Below are positions 1-9,156 of a stretch of DNA of 64,000 nt, one piece after another (position 1 is the stretch's first letter; each line of letters opens with the position of its first letter). A program made the position numbers and the translations under genes. The stretch comes from Thalassotalea sp. G2M2-11 (lineage in GTDB: Bacteria > Pseudomonadota > Gammaproteobacteria > Enterobacterales > Alteromonadaceae). Location of the stretch: contig NZ_JADNYL010000001.1 in the NCBI RefSeq assembly GCF_017168195.1, positions 1 through 64,000 of the forward strand. The letters run 5' to 3'. The notes beneath the pieces were generated by a model. That model made no database searches and had not been told where the DNA came from. It worked only from the letters and a program-made list of their open reading frames with translations.

Positions 1-42
1 TAGTGTGGGAGTTCCCATGTGAGAGTAGGTCATTGCTAAGCA
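1..42 (+). rRNA. rrf: 5S ribosomal RNA, 3' end only
   Basis: The first bases match the conserved 3' part of gammaproteobacterial 5S rRNA: the hairpin arm around TGTGGGAGTTCCCATG and the following GAGAGTAGGTCATTGCTAAGC. The molecule is cut by the window start, so only about a third is present. An rRNA operon on the plus strand therefore lies to the left. The exact 3' end is uncertain by a few bases. Confidence 0.9.
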
Positions 43-56
43 CCTATTAAAGATAT

Positions 57-82
57 AGCCTGACTTAATGTCGGGCTTTTTC
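57..82 (+). terminator. Hairpin plus T-run after 5S rRNA
   Basis: An 8-bp stem (AGCCTGAC / GTCGGGCT, one G-U pair) with a TTAAT loop is followed by TTTT. It looks like the intrinsic terminator of the rRNA operon. However, tRNA-Tyr begins only five bases after it, so either termination is incomplete or the hairpin acts as a processing site. Confidence 0.7.
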
Positions 83-86
83 TTCT

Positions 87-171
87 GGAGGGGTTCCCGA
101 GTGGCCAAAGGGATCAGACTGTAAATCTGACGGCTCCGCCTTCGGTGGTTCGAATCCACCTCCCTCCACCA
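87..171 (+). tRNA. tRNA-Tyr (anticodon GUA)
   Basis: This is a complete class II tRNA. The acceptor stem GGAGGGG (87-93) pairs with TCCCTCC (161-167), with one G-U pair. The anticodon GTA is at 121-123 inside the AGACTGTAAATCT arm. A long variable arm follows, then the T arm GGTGG-TTCGAAT-CCACC (144-160), discriminator A168 and an encoded CCA (169-171). The long variable arm and GTA anticodon identify tyrosine. No promoter fits between the preceding hairpin and the tRNA, so it is probably co-transcribed with the rRNA operon. Confidence 0.97.
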
Positions 172-180
172 TCATTTAAT

Positions 181-203
181 AGCCTGCATTTGCAGGCTTT
201 TTT
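181..203 (+). terminator. Intrinsic terminator after tRNA-Tyr
   Basis: A perfect 8-bp stem AGCCTGCA / TGCAGGCT with a TT loop is followed by a run of T residues. It closes the rRNA/tRNA transcript and separates it from the convergent gene that ends at 224. Confidence 0.9.
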
Positions 204-223
204 GTTTCTGCTATTAAATAATG

Positions 224-1873
224 TTATTTAGGTGTTTGGTGTGAGGAGAAAGTGAGCAGTTGTTGGTATTTACTGCGTAATTTATTGAATCGTTTATAGG
301 ATTCACTGGTTGGAGAAAGATCTTTCAACTGCTTCATTAACACTTTTGCTTGTTTAAAGTCATCAACGCGGCTCGGGTTTACTTCATAAGATACCAATAA
401 AACTTGCAGCAAATTAAGTTTTATCCCGATGTGATTCGGAAAGTGGTATAGCGCTTGATTAAGTTTATCGATGGCTAAGGTATATTGATTGGCCTTGTAG
501 AGTTTTATCCCCGTTTCTAAAGCGTTCTGTGCTGCTAATTTGTCTTGTTCGGTAACCGCTTTGTCAGATAAGGCGACAACTTCTGATAATATTTCCATAT
601 TGTCGGGATTTTCTTGCGCCAATTGTTGTAATAAATCATTCGCTTGTTTTCTCCTGTGTAAACCAATCAAACAACGGGCGATTTTGTAGGTGTGTTCAGG
701 AGATAATTGTTGTTTATGACTATTTAGTAATCTTTCTGCTTCTTTTAGTGTGGATTGACTGGCAACCTTATTGTTTGTACAGCCATGTAAACGTGCGGTA
801 AAAAATTGTGCGAGTAGCTTAATTTCATCACTAGGGAAGTCTTTGGTCATTTTTGTCAGTAATTCACAGGCTTTATTATTGAGCTTTCTTAACTCAAACT
901 GACTTAAATTGTTGTGATTTTCTATGACAGCTTCGGCAAACTGTATCGCATTTTCGGGATGTTTGTGAATAGAGTGATAAGCTAACTCATTAGTTTTAGA
1001 CAAGGCTTTAGTAGCTTTGTCTAATCGGTTATTGTTAAGGCAGAGATCAGCATATTTTCTCAAACGTGTTACCGATCTTGGTGATACCATTAATGCTTTC
1101 TCTAGCACTTCTTCTGCCTTATCAAACTTATTATCGAGCTCATAAGTTTTAGCAAGCCAATCATAGGCAGATAAATACAGTGGGTTGTTATCAATAACGG
1201 CCTCAAAGTATTTTTCAGCTATAGGGTAGTTATTATTTACTAATTCAACTTTGCCCATACCAATAGCGGCCCACTGACAATTTGGTGTGCCTATATATGC
1301 CATATAAATTTTTTGTGCTTGCTTAAATTCACCCAATTCAAAGTGTTGCCGAGCTCTGATACCTAGACATTCATTTCTAAACGGTGAGTTTTGCTTGATT
1401 AATTGATTGCATAATTGAATGACAAGCTGCCGGTTATTGCTGTCCATTGCTTGATAGATGTCAGCCATTACTTGTTTCTTTTCGAAGCAACGACTAAGCC
1501 GAACACTGAGATCTTTAAGGGTATATGGCTTGGTTAAGTATTCATCTGGTTTGTGTTCTAATGCGGCTAATACCATAGCTTGTGAGACTTCTGCAGTGAT
1601 CATGATGATGATACATTTGCGTGAAATTTTGCCTTTGGATCTGAGCTCTTCTAATATTTGTTGACCATTCTTTTTTCGGGGTCCTAAATCATAGCCCATT
1701 AAAATAACATCAAACTCATTGTATTCGCATAATTGTAGAATATCAGCAGCATGGCTGCTTGTATGAACACTTAATGCGCCTAAACTGTACGCGAATATTT
1801 TAAGCGTATCGCTTGATTGTTTAATATTATCAACAATAAGGAAACGTTTGTTTCCATAATCAATCTGGCTCAT
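224..1873 (-). CDS. VieB-like response-regulator/TPR protein with degenerate receiver
   Basis: A 549-residue cytoplasmic protein with an N-terminal CheY-like receiver (about residues 8-130) and then a long tetratricopeptide region (about 140-545). There is no DNA-binding or enzymatic output domain. The architecture matches the VieB-type family, whose TPR part is thought to bind partner signalling proteins. Receiver landmarks are FLIVDN (acidic pocket reduced to one Asp plus Asn) and the conserved Lys in LTKPY. The usual phospho-acceptor Asp of the xxxxD-Y-N-L-G strand is replaced by Gly60 (FDVILMGYDLG), so phosphorylation is unlikely and the domain is probably a pseudo-receiver. The gene stands alone, divergent from the helicase gene. 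Family assignment is from domain order, not from a search. Confidence 0.85.
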   Translation of the reverse strand: MSQIDYGNKRFLIVDNIKQSSDTLKIFAYSLGALSVHTSSHAADILQLCEYNEFDVILMGYDLGPRKKNGQQILEELRSKGKISRKCIIIMITAEVSQAMVLAALEHKPDEYLTKPYTLKDLSVRLSRCFEKKQVMADIYQAMDSNNRQLVIQLCNQLIKQNSPFRNECLGIRARQHFELGEFKQAQKIYMAYIGTPNCQWAAIGMGKVELVNNNYPIAEKYFEAVIDNNPLYLSAYDWLAKTYELDNKFDKAEEVLEKALMVSPRSVTRLRKYADLCLNNNRLDKATKALSKTNELAYHSIHKHPENAIQFAEAVIENHNNLSQFELRKLNNKACELLTKMTKDFPSDEIKLLAQFFTARLHGCTNNKVASQSTLKEAERLLNSHKQQLSPEHTYKIARCLIGLHRRKQANDLLQQLAQENPDNMEILSEVVALSDKAVTEQDKLAAQNALETGIKLYKANQYTLAIDKLNQALYHFPNHIGIKLNLLQVLLVSYEVNPSRVDDFKQAKVLMKQLKDLSPTSESYKRFNKLRSKYQQLLTFSSHQTPK

Positions 1874-2058
1874 GAATTCCCTTTATTTGATCATGCTATA
1901 GTTGCTTTTAGCGGAATTTTCACAACTTGTCTAGAGGGGGTCGCTTTCTTATTGTGCGCATGGGATGAAAATGACGATATATTGCTAAACTGGTGGCGAT
2001 ACTGTATGCTTCAGCGCCGCTGTAGTTCAGCTCGTCCACATTAATAAAGAGCCATATC

Positions 2059-3405
2059 ATGAGTTTTTCCTCGTTAGCATTATCTAAGCCTATCCTGCGT
2101 GCGATCGATACTAAAGGTTATACCACGCCGTCAGCTATTCAAGCACAAGCAATACCCGCTATTTTATCTGGGAAAGATGTGATGGCTGCAGCACAAACAG
2201 GTACAGGAAAAACCGCAGGTTTTACGTTACCTATGTTGCAGTTATTGTCGAAAGGACAAAGGGCTAAAGCCAATCATGTGCGAGCGTTAGTTTTGACACC
2301 AACTAGAGAACTTGCCGCGCAGGTAGCAGCCAGTGTTGCTGACTATTCTAGTGGTTTATCCTTGTCGTCAGCCGTTGTCTTTGGTGGGGTTAAAATAAAT
2401 CCTCAAATGATGAAGCTACGCAAAGGAATAGACATTTTAATTGCGACACCGGGTCGATTATTAGATTTATATAATCAAAATGCGATTAAGTTTTCTCAGC
2501 TTGAAATTCTAGTATTGGATGAAGCTGATAGAATGCTAGACATGGGCTTTATCCGAGATATTAAAAAGATTATTGCCTTATTACCCAAACAGAGACAAAA
2601 CCTGTTGTTTTCCGCAACTTTTTCACCTGAAATCCGTGAATTGGCGAAAGGCTTGGTTAACCAACCCGTTGAAATTTCAGTCAACCCTGAAAATTCTACA
2701 GCGAGAACTATTGAGCAGGTGGTAATACCAACGGATAAAAAAGTGAAGCCGAAATTGCTGAGTTTTTTGATTGAGGAAAATAACTGGCAGCAGGTACTGG
2801 TTTTTACTAAAACTAAACACGGCGCTAATCGGTTAACTCGAGATCTCGAAAGCCAAGGAATTAATAGTGCTGCTATTCATGGTAATAAAAGCCAAGGAGC
2901 CAGAACAAAAGCATTAGCAAATTTTAAATCTGGTGATATCAGAGTGTTAGTCGCAACAGATATTGCTGCACGTGGTTTGGATATAGATCAGCTGCCACAA
3001 GTGGTTAATTTTGAACTACCGAATGTGTCGGAAGATTATGTACATCGGATTGGTCGTACCGGCAGAGCAGGGGCAACAGGTCATGCAATTTCTTTGGTAT
3101 GTGCTGATGAGCATAAACAATTACAAGATATTGAGTATGTAATACAGCAACATATTGAGCGTAAACTTGAGCCGGGGTTCGAGCCTATTAATGAATTACC
3201 TCCTTCGAGAGACATTCGTCCACTTAAGAAAAAGAAACCAAAAAAGCCCAAGCAAGAAAAACCCGAGCATAAAGATGGACAACGCTCTGCTGAAAATGCA
3301 AGGGGACATAAGCCAAAAGGCAAGAATGCCAAGCACGTCAATTATGATAAAAAAACAAAAGTGAATACATCTAAGCCTAAGCGAGCAAAAAAGCCAAAGG
3401 CCTAA
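2059..3405 (+). CDS. rhlE: DEAD-box ATP-dependent RNA helicase, RhlE type
   Basis: A 448-residue RNA helicase with the full motif set: Q motif near the N terminus, AQTGTGKT (Walker A), PTREL, DEAD ([13 protein letters not shown]), SAT, and the second RecA domain ending in HRIGRTGR. A lysine-rich basic tail follows from about residue 390 and probably contributes non-specific RNA binding. RhlE-type helicases act in ribosome assembly, RNA turnover and cold adaptation. The tail separates it from DbpA (which has an RNA-recognition domain) and fits RhlE or SrmB-like paralogues. It converges with yaiI only five bases downstream. Confidence 0.9.
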   Translation: MSFSSLALSKPILRAIDTKGYTTPSAIQAQAIPAILSGKDVMAAAQTGTGKTAGFTLPMLQLLSKGQRAKANHVRALVLTPTRELAAQVAASVADYSSGLSLSSAVVFGGVKINPQMMKLRKGIDILIATPGRLLDLYNQNAIKFSQLEILVLDEADRMLDMGFIRDIKKIIALLPKQRQNLLFSATFSPEIRELAKGLVNQPVEISVNPENSTARTIEQVVIPTDKKVKPKLLSFLIEENNWQQVLVFTKTKHGANRLTRDLESQGINSAAIHGNKSQGARTKALANFKSGDIRVLVATDIAARGLDIDQLPQVVNFELPNVSEDYVHRIGRTGRAGATGHAISLVCADEHKQLQDIEYVIQQHIERKLEPGFEPINELPPSRDIRPLKKKKPKKPKQEKPEHKDGQRSAENARGHKPKGKNAKHVNYDKKTKVNTSKPKRAKKPKA

Positions 3406-3428
3406 ACGCGTTAGTTAGCGTTATTTTT
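3405..3428 (+). terminator. Weak hairpin after rhlE
   Basis: AACGC and GCGTT form a 5-bp stem followed by ATTTTT. It lies between rhlE and the convergent yaiI and overlaps the yaiI stop region. The stem is short, so its function is uncertain. Confidence 0.35.
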
Positions 3429-3863
3429 AGCTAGCCATTTGTCTAAGTTATTCGCAAAGGCTTGGCGGTCAGCTTGGCTGATCGGTGCAACACCACCCGT
3501 TTCAACACCGCTGGAACGTAAGGTGTCCATGAAATCGCGCATATTAAGTCGTTGTCTGATATTGCTCATGGTATAAAGCTCACCCCGAGGGTTTAATGCC
3601 GTAGCGCCTTGTTCTACAATCTCGGCGGCTAGTGGGATATCACTGGTGATCACTAAATCACTTGCTTGGCAACGTTTGACAATTTCATTATCAGCAACAT
3701 CAAAACCGCTACTTACTTGGATAAACTTAAGATACTTAGATGGCGGAATTCGCATAGCGTGATTCGCTACTAAGCAGGTTTCTATTTGAGTGCGTTCGGC
3801 TGCACGAAACAGAATCTCTTTAATAACGACAGGACAAGCATCCGCATCGACCCAAATTTTCAT
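3411..3863 (-). CDS. yaiI: YaiI/YqxD family protein (UPF0178)
   Basis: A 150-residue protein of the UPF0178 family, a PIN-like fold of unresolved function. Landmarks are the N-terminal [11 protein letters not shown] and the later [19 protein letters not shown] and ALNPRGELY segments, with acidic residues spaced as in nuclease-like folds. Length is typical. It follows the DUF748 gene by 15 bases on the same strand and is probably co-transcribed with it. Function remains unknown in the family. Confidence 0.93.
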   Translation of the reverse strand: MKIWVDADACPVVIKEILFRAAERTQIETCLVANHAMRIPPSKYLKFIQVSSGFDVADNEIVKRCQASDLVITSDIPLAAEIVEQGATALNPRGELYTMSNIRQRLNMRDFMDTLRSSGVETGGVAPISQADRQAFANNLDKWLAKNNAN

Positions 3864-3878
3864 AACGTGTTTCCTTGG

Positions 3879-6257
3879 TTAGTTGCTAGTAAAAGTGATT
3901 CTAGGCTTAGCACCTTTGCTTGAATCAATTTGAGGAGTACACAATAACAAGCGTGAAGACTTGAGTTGAAAATCATTAACCATACGGTGTTTAAAATTGT
4001 CTAATCGTGTTTGAGCCAGCTTGAGTAGTTGCTTGATATCTTCTTTATTATTAACTTCATCACCTGCAGCTAAATCAATATCTTGAGGAGCCGCAATCGC
4101 GCATATGGTCATTTGTGTGGTGTCCTTCTCCTTCATTAATGCGGCAAATTGTTCAAGGAAGCTCTGATGTTCATCCGATAATGTTACTTGTTTAGGCGCA
4201 AAAATGAGATCATTAAAGCGCAGTTTAAGCATTTCATTACCTGCCGCTAATGCAACGGAGACAACTTTGGCGTAGGGCACGAAGGTTGTCATCAGATATT
4301 CTTTTGCCGCCATCATGGTGGCTTGTTTGACGAGTAAACTAAAAATACCAGAGGTGCCAAAGCTAGGATCACTGGTTTTGCCAGATAAAGGAATATTCAA
4401 TTCAACGTTGCCATCACTGTCTTTTAACATGCCAATCGCAGCAGAAAATGGAATGGCTGTTTTATCGCTGAGCGAGTTTGCTTGGTGGTCATCGGCGGCC
4501 GTTAGGTCGATGCCTTGCAATAAAATGTCGGTTTCACCCGTTAGTTGCTCACCTTTGAGCTCAGCTTGTATTGCTAAATTAAGTAAACCGCTTTTGATTT
4601 CATACTTCAGGGCATCTTTGATGTAGGTGGAAACGCTGGGTAAATCTAACTCCTTCAGATTAGCTGTTAATTGTAGTTCAGGCTCTGGTAGTAAAGGCTT
4701 ACCAAAACCATTAAAGTCAAAAATTGCGTATTGATTACTTTTGCCCGCCAGTGAAAATTTACTGACTAAATCCGGTTGTTGCGTGTCTATGGGTCCCAAT
4801 AATAGTTTTTCGATGATGAAGCTTCGTTCATAAGCAGGATCAACACTATTGTCGGTGAAGTGAATACTGGCGTCATCAGCGAATTGGAAGCGTTCAATGC
4901 TAATTGGATAGTTTGATGCTGGTACTGCCTTTTTTGTTGCTGCGACAGGTTGCTGTTCAGTAGTGTTACTTTGTGGTTTATTGGTTAATAAGGATTCAAA
5001 TGGTTGTAAGTTAGAGACTTTCTTCTCGCTATCTAAAGAAATATCTGCGGCCAAGCCAGCAATGCTGATCTCTTTGATTTTTGTCCCAAGCGCTGATAAT
5101 GCGATATCAGTGACAGTGAGTTGCTCAAATTGTGTTAACGCAGGTAATTGCGTACCTTGATTTTTCGCTATCACAGCGTTGGTGATTGTTAACTTTGGCA
5201 AGTGTAATTGTTGAATTGATGTTTCAGTGTTAATTGCAACAAGACCGGTATCTACTTGCGCAATTGCTGCTAATGTTTGCTGGAGCTCATCTTGTCTGTT
5301 AATCAATGTATCTGTGAGTTTTACATTAAATTCGCCATCAATTAACACTGGTTTTTCCGGCTGAAGGTGAATGTTAAGGGTTGAGCTGGTAAATGCTTGT
5401 TGGCTCGCTGTGAAATTAATCCCCTGAGTATTTAGTGTCAACTGTTCAAGTGATTGGTGGGTATCAGTGAGTACAATATTGATTTTCTGATCGTTAATGT
5501 CTAGCTCTTGTTGTCCTGTGACGCTGAGTGCACCAGATAAAGCATTGAATTCTTCCGGTAGCCAAGGCAGAAGTTGAGCTAGTTGAAAATCATCTAAGGA
5601 TAACGCATTTTTAATATGAACTTTATTATCAACGACTACAAATTTAGCTTCAGTGGCTAATTGTGATTGTTCAATAGCGACTTGTAATTGGACCGTCGCG
5701 GTTTGTGTGTCTTTATTAGCTTTAACATCGCTGACGGTTAACGCATTTATTGCGATTAGCTGTTTTTGCTTTGGGTGAACTACTAGTATTTCACTTTGTG
5801 ATAATTCCAACTTGGGCATGATCACTTGATAAGGCATTGGCGTTTTATCTTCATCTGATGGCGATGAATCAGGTGCATTGTTGTTAGCTAAGCTAATGCC
5901 AGCCACTTGCCAGTGATTATTAACCAATTCAATAATGGTATACAGGCCGTTAATTTCAAAGGATTTGATAGATAGCTTATCGAAGATTAACTGTAATAAG
6001 TTTAATTCAATACAAAGCTTGCTCACAGCCAACATCTTCTGTTGGTTTTTATTGATAACCAAATCTTCAATGGTTAATGCAGAAATAAAGGGGTTATAGC
6101 GAAAATGTGATTGTTCAGCGAGTGATAATTGATAAGGAGATAACTGCTGTTGTACGACTTTTCCAATGATCATTGGTGAGGCCAACCAGATGATAAAATA
6201 CAGGGAAAATAAAATAATCGTTATGTATTTAAGGGTAGAAAAAAACAGCTTCTTCAT
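3879..6257 (-). CDS. DUF748/AsmA-like inner-membrane-anchored envelope protein
   Basis: A 792-residue protein with one N-terminal membrane anchor (about residues 8-30) and a very large periplasmic beta-rich part. It carries AsmA/DUF748-type repeats: layered strands such as FSLAGKSNQYAIFDFNGFGKP and the conserved IPLSGKTSDPSF segment. AsmA-like proteins are linked to lipid transport and outer-membrane homeostasis. A Thr/Gln/Pro-rich linker sits near residues 420-445. The C terminus (LRFNDLIFAPKQVTLSDEH and after) is the usual DUF748 end. It probably forms an operon with yaiI. The biochemical role is inferred from the superfamily only. Confidence 0.82.
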   Translation of the reverse strand: MKKLFFSTLKYITIILFSLYFIIWLASPMIIGKVVQQQLSPYQLSLAEQSHFRYNPFISALTIEDLVINKNQQKMLAVSKLCIELNLLQLIFDKLSIKSFEINGLYTIIELVNNHWQVAGISLANNNAPDSSPSDEDKTPMPYQVIMPKLELSQSEILVVHPKQKQLIAINALTVSDVKANKDTQTATVQLQVAIEQSQLATEAKFVVVDNKVHIKNALSLDDFQLAQLLPWLPEEFNALSGALSVTGQQELDINDQKINIVLTDTHQSLEQLTLNTQGINFTASQQAFTSSTLNIHLQPEKPVLIDGEFNVKLTDTLINRQDELQQTLAAIAQVDTGLVAINTETSIQQLHLPKLTITNAVIAKNQGTQLPALTQFEQLTVTDIALSALGTKIKEISIAGLAADISLDSEKKVSNLQPFESLLTNKPQSNTTEQQPVAATKKAVPASNYPISIERFQFADDASIHFTDNSVDPAYERSFIIEKLLLGPIDTQQPDLVSKFSLAGKSNQYAIFDFNGFGKPLLPEPELQLTANLKELDLPSVSTYIKDALKYEIKSGLLNLAIQAELKGEQLTGETDILLQGIDLTAADDHQANSLSDKTAIPFSAAIGMLKDSDGNVELNIPLSGKTSDPSFGTSGIFSLLVKQATMMAAKEYLMTTFVPYAKVVSVALAAGNEMLKLRFNDLIFAPKQVTLSDEHQSFLEQFAALMKEKDTTQMTICAIAAPQDIDLAAGDEVNNKEDIKQLLKLAQTRLDNFKHRMVNDFQLKSSRLLLCTPQIDSSKGAKPRITFTSN

Positions 6258-6436
6258 TGAGTATTACCATATTCCAAAGTTGGTGCAGTTATTTTGCAAG
6301 ACTATTTTAACGAATAAGTCGTAACATGAATATCATTAGTTATGCGCTAATCTACTATTGAAAAGGCAAAAATTGTTTCATCTATTGTCAGCTAAGTGGT
6401 AGTTTGAGTTAGATTGGTCAAGTGTAGAGTGAAAAT

Positions 6437-6913
6437 ATGACGAAACGACAACGAGAATTAACCTTACGATTTCTAGCTGAGCCACAAGATGTCAACTTTG
6501 GTGGCAAAGTGCATGGTGGCGCCGTAATGAAGTGGATCGATTTAGCTGCATATGCTTGTGCTGCTGGTTGGAGTAGCCGATATTGTGTGACAGCCTACGC
6601 TGGTGGAATTCGTTTTGTCTCTCCAATTCATGTGGGGAGTTTAGTCGAAGTTAATGCTAAAGTGATATTAACAGGCAACTCTTCGATGCATATTGCATTA
6701 GAAGTTAGTGCCTGTGATCCCAAGTCGTTAAATCGCCGCTTAACTACCCACTGTATAGTGATCATGGTCGCCGTTGATGAACATGGCGAGAAAATATCTG
6801 TACCAGAGTGGATACCTGAGACCGCAGCCGATAAAAAACAGCATGCTACAGCGAAGCGCTTAATGGAAATGCGTAAACAAATCGGTGATGAGATGCAGAT
6901 CTTTGTCGACTAA
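6437..6913 (+). CDS. Acyl-CoA thioesterase, hotdog fold (YciA-like)
   Basis: A 158-residue single-domain hotdog thioesterase that should hydrolyse acyl-CoA to free acid and CoA. The signature stretch runs from FGGKVHGGAVMKWIDLAAY, with the catalytic Asp in MKWID, to the hotdog strand GGIRFVSPIHVGSLVEVNAKV. Length and motif order match the YciA/cytosolic acyl-CoA hydrolase group, which usually forms hexamers. The ATG follows GAGTGAAAAT, a weak ribosome site. A DUF2750 gene follows after 15 bases and is probably co-transcribed. Chain-length preference cannot be read from sequence. Confidence 0.92.
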   Translation: MTKRQRELTLRFLAEPQDVNFGGKVHGGAVMKWIDLAAYACAAGWSSRYCVTAYAGGIRFVSPIHVGSLVEVNAKVILTGNSSMHIALEVSACDPKSLNRRLTTHCIVIMVAVDEHGEKISVPEWIPETAADKKQHATAKRLMEMRKQIGDEMQIFVD

Positions 6914-6928
6914 CTTTAGGATATTATT

Positions 6929-7291
6929 ATGAGTAAGAACACTCAATTTGATCAAAGCATTTCATCATTTGCTAAAGCTGTGGTGACAACAGAGACGTTA
7001 TGGCTATTAACGGATGAGCATGGTTGTATGATGTTAAATAGTGAAGATGAAGATTGTGTGCCTGTTTGGTCTGAGCAAGTGTTAGCGGATGCGTGGATAA
7101 ATGGTGAATGGCAATCTTGTAAAGCAGAAGCCGTAACGATTAATGATTGGCTTAATCGTTGGGTACCAGGACTTGTCGATGATGATTTAGCGGTAGTGGT
7201 GAACCCTGATCAACAAGCAATGGGAATAGTATTATTACCGGATGAGTTAGCTTATGAAATTGAACGCTGTCGTAAAAAGCGTACGAAGTAG
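6929..7291 (+). CDS. DUF2750 domain-containing protein
   Basis: A 120-residue acidic soluble protein that matches the DUF2750 pattern: an N-terminal helix around FAKAVVTTETLWLLTDEHG, a central acidic strand EDEDCVPVWSEQVLADAW, and a C terminus with VVNPDQQAMGIVLLPDELAYEIE. No catalytic motif or export signal is visible. It lies 15 bases after the thioesterase gene. The family has no assigned function; the LPDEL-like end resembles immunity/SUKH-like small proteins only superficially. Confidence 0.8.
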   Translation: MSKNTQFDQSISSFAKAVVTTETLWLLTDEHGCMMLNSEDEDCVPVWSEQVLADAWINGEWQSCKAEAVTINDWLNRWVPGLVDDDLAVVVNPDQQAMGIVLLPDELAYEIERCRKKRTK

Positions 7292-7307
7292 TTGCGCTAG
7301 TCAAACA

Positions 7308-8108
7308 TTAAAAGCTTGGATTAATACAATTACTCGGCAGTTGGTTTTGATAGAGTTGTTCGAGTTCGCTCGATTTTTTCATCTCACTGAGAATTTGATT
7401 AAATTGACGGACAAAGGAGGGCGATATTCTCTTTCGGTTGAAAATGAAATGAATATCTGCGCTAGAAATAATCAGAGGGTGCATGACAAGCTCAGGGAAT
7501 TCTGAGCGAGCGAGTTCACTACAAAGTACAATATCATCGTCAACGACTACATCAACTCGGTTATAGGCAAGCATTTTTAACCGTTTTGCAACGGTATCCG
7601 AGAAAATAAAGCCATCGTATTGGGTTTTGGCTTGTTCAAATTCATGACCATACCAACCAGCTAAATTAACGGCGATAACTTTTTTAGCAGCGATTATTTC
7701 CGTTAAGCCGTTGATATTTTCAAGTGTATTATCACTTGCCCGATAGACAAAACGGTTCTTCTCAAAGCGATAAGGTAATGAGAAATCAAATTTTTTATGC
7801 CTTTCTTTGGTAAAGCTTGCTCCAAGGCCAATATCAAAATTTCCTGAACTTAATTCAAAAAGTGATCGTCTTTCAGGAAAGTGAACTACTTTAAGCTGGC
7901 ATTGCATTTTTGACAGGATCTGTTTAAGTAACTCAACATCAACCCCTAAGCTTTGCTTTCCCTGTTGATAAAGGTATGGATACCAATCAGACGTAGAAGA
8001 TAATACCAAAGGCACATCACATTCTTGAAAATTTTCAGCCTTAGATTCATTGCTCAAACTTAGAATTAAGTAGAAAATTGAACAAATTAGCAATGGTTTT
8101 ATCGTCAT
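7308..8108 (-). CDS. Periplasmic solute-binding protein, SBP_bac_3 family
   Basis: A 266-residue exported protein. Residues 1-24 form a Sec signal peptide ending around NESKA. The mature part is a two-lobed extracellular solute-binding protein of family 3: WYPYLYQQGKQSLGVDVELLKQIL at the first lobe, RRSLFELSSGNFDIGLGASFTKER in the linker, and FDFSLPYRFEKNRFVYR. Such proteins usually bind amino acids or act as orphan sensors. No permease or ATPase gene is adjacent, so it may serve a distant transporter or a sensory role. It converges with the DUF2750 gene with a 16-base gap. Confidence 0.85.
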   Translation of the reverse strand: MTIKPLLICSIFYLILSLSNESKAENFQECDVPLVLSSTSDWYPYLYQQGKQSLGVDVELLKQILSKMQCQLKVVHFPERRSLFELSSGNFDIGLGASFTKERHKKFDFSLPYRFEKNRFVYRASDNTLENINGLTEIIAAKKVIAVNLAGWYGHEFEQAKTQYDGFIFSDTVAKRLKMLAYNRVDVVVDDDIVLCSELARSEFPELVMHPLIISSADIHFIFNRKRISPSFVRQFNQILSEMKKSSELEQLYQNQLPSNCINPSF

Positions 8109-8254
8109 CTTAATTTTGTATCAGTTAAGCGCTATAGCCACAAGTATAGGCGAATAATCTATGTGCTGCAGTAAGTCTGTTGCAGCCTAGATGTAGGCTG
8201 GATATTGAAGTTTATGGGGTAAACGGTAATGTTAGCGTAATTGTTAGCTAGCAC

Positions 8255-8301
8255 AGTAAAAATGAATAGAGTCGTAAGCAATGTATGTACTTACGACTCT
8301 A
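8255..8301 (-). terminator. Terminator of dsbA
   Basis: A 12-bp perfect stem (8267-8278 with 8290-8301, TAGAGTCGTAAG / CTTACGACTCTA) lies just past the dsbA stop. On the minus strand it is followed by ATTCATTTTTA, a moderate T-rich tail. Confidence 0.7.
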
Positions 8302-8310
8302 CAGGTTTTG

Positions 8311-8946
8311 TTAGTCTAAAGTGAGTAGGTAAGCGATAAGAGCTTTGTAATCTTGGACAAAATTTTTCGGGTCAAGTTCTTTGTTGTTGATTAAGTACTT
8401 ACCGTTAACTACTAGCGTTGGTACGCTTTTTAAGTAGCGACCACGAGATAACTTATCTTGTTCTTTTTTATTACGCTTAACCTGGCCTCTAATTGCAAAA
8501 CCTTTGGTGCCTTTATCAAAGGTGGCACCATCACCACCTGCGGCAATATAAATTTTACGAACGTCATCCAGACTGGTGATTGGTTGACGTTTTGTTTGAA
8601 TATAGCTAAATGCTTCGGCATTAAACTGTTTGGCTAGCCCAGTTTTTTCAGCAATCGCTAAGCCAGTGCTTAACATGGTTTGGATTTCAGGCGAACTTTG
8701 TCCCATAAAGTCTACATGGGTTTTCTTTAATTTAGTTCCGTTAGGTAGACTACTTTCAATTTCGCCAAGATATGATTCGAAACTGCGACAGTGCGGACAG
8801 TAATAAGAAAAATATTCTCGTACCTCAGGGCTGTTTGTTGGTTGGCCGGGGACAACGAAATAATGGGTGCCTTCTTCATACTTAGCTGCATTGGCTGCTA
8901 ATGGTAGAAAAGCGACAGCAAAAAAGGCAATCAACAGTTTTTTCAT
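8311..8946 (-). CDS. dsbA: Thiol:disulfide interchange protein DsbA
   Basis: A 211-residue periplasmic thiol oxidase that introduces disulfide bonds into exported proteins and is normally reoxidised by DsbB. Residues 1-20 are a signal peptide (MKKLLIAFFAVAFLPLAANA). The active site CPHC is at residues 50-53 within a thioredoxin fold, and the cis-Pro strand KSVPTLVVNGKYLI is near the end. I chose the ATG at 8946 because an in-frame GTG 20 codons upstream (9006) would bury the signal peptide behind a non-signal extension. Length matches E. coli DsbA (208). It stands alone with its own terminator. Confidence 0.95.
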   Translation of the reverse strand: MKKLLIAFFAVAFLPLAANAAKYEEGTHYFVVPGQPTNSPEVREYFSYYCPHCRSFESYLGEIESSLPNGTKLKKTHVDFMGQSSPEIQTMLSTGLAIAEKTGLAKQFNAEAFSYIQTKRQPITSLDDVRKIYIAAGGDGATFDKGTKGFAIRGQVKRNKKEQDKLSRGRYLKSVPTLVVNGKYLINNKELDPKNFVQDYKALIAYLLTLD

Positions 8947-9156
8947 AAAAGCGTACTCGTTTTTGATGTAATAAATTAATAAAGATAAGTCATTCGATAA
9001 TATCACTATTTAATGAAATAGGTAATATCTGACAAGAGTTATTCCCTGCAATAGACAGTGAATTAACCGATTCAGTTCCGCAAACTATGTAAATATTTAT
9101 GTAACATGCTACTTTAACATTGAGTAGCAACAGCTCTAAGACAAAGGAAAGTACAC

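Noticed and set aside
3081-3341. Antisense open frames inside rhlE and other genes.
   Set aside because: They mirror codon structure of the real genes and have no family features or ribosome sites.
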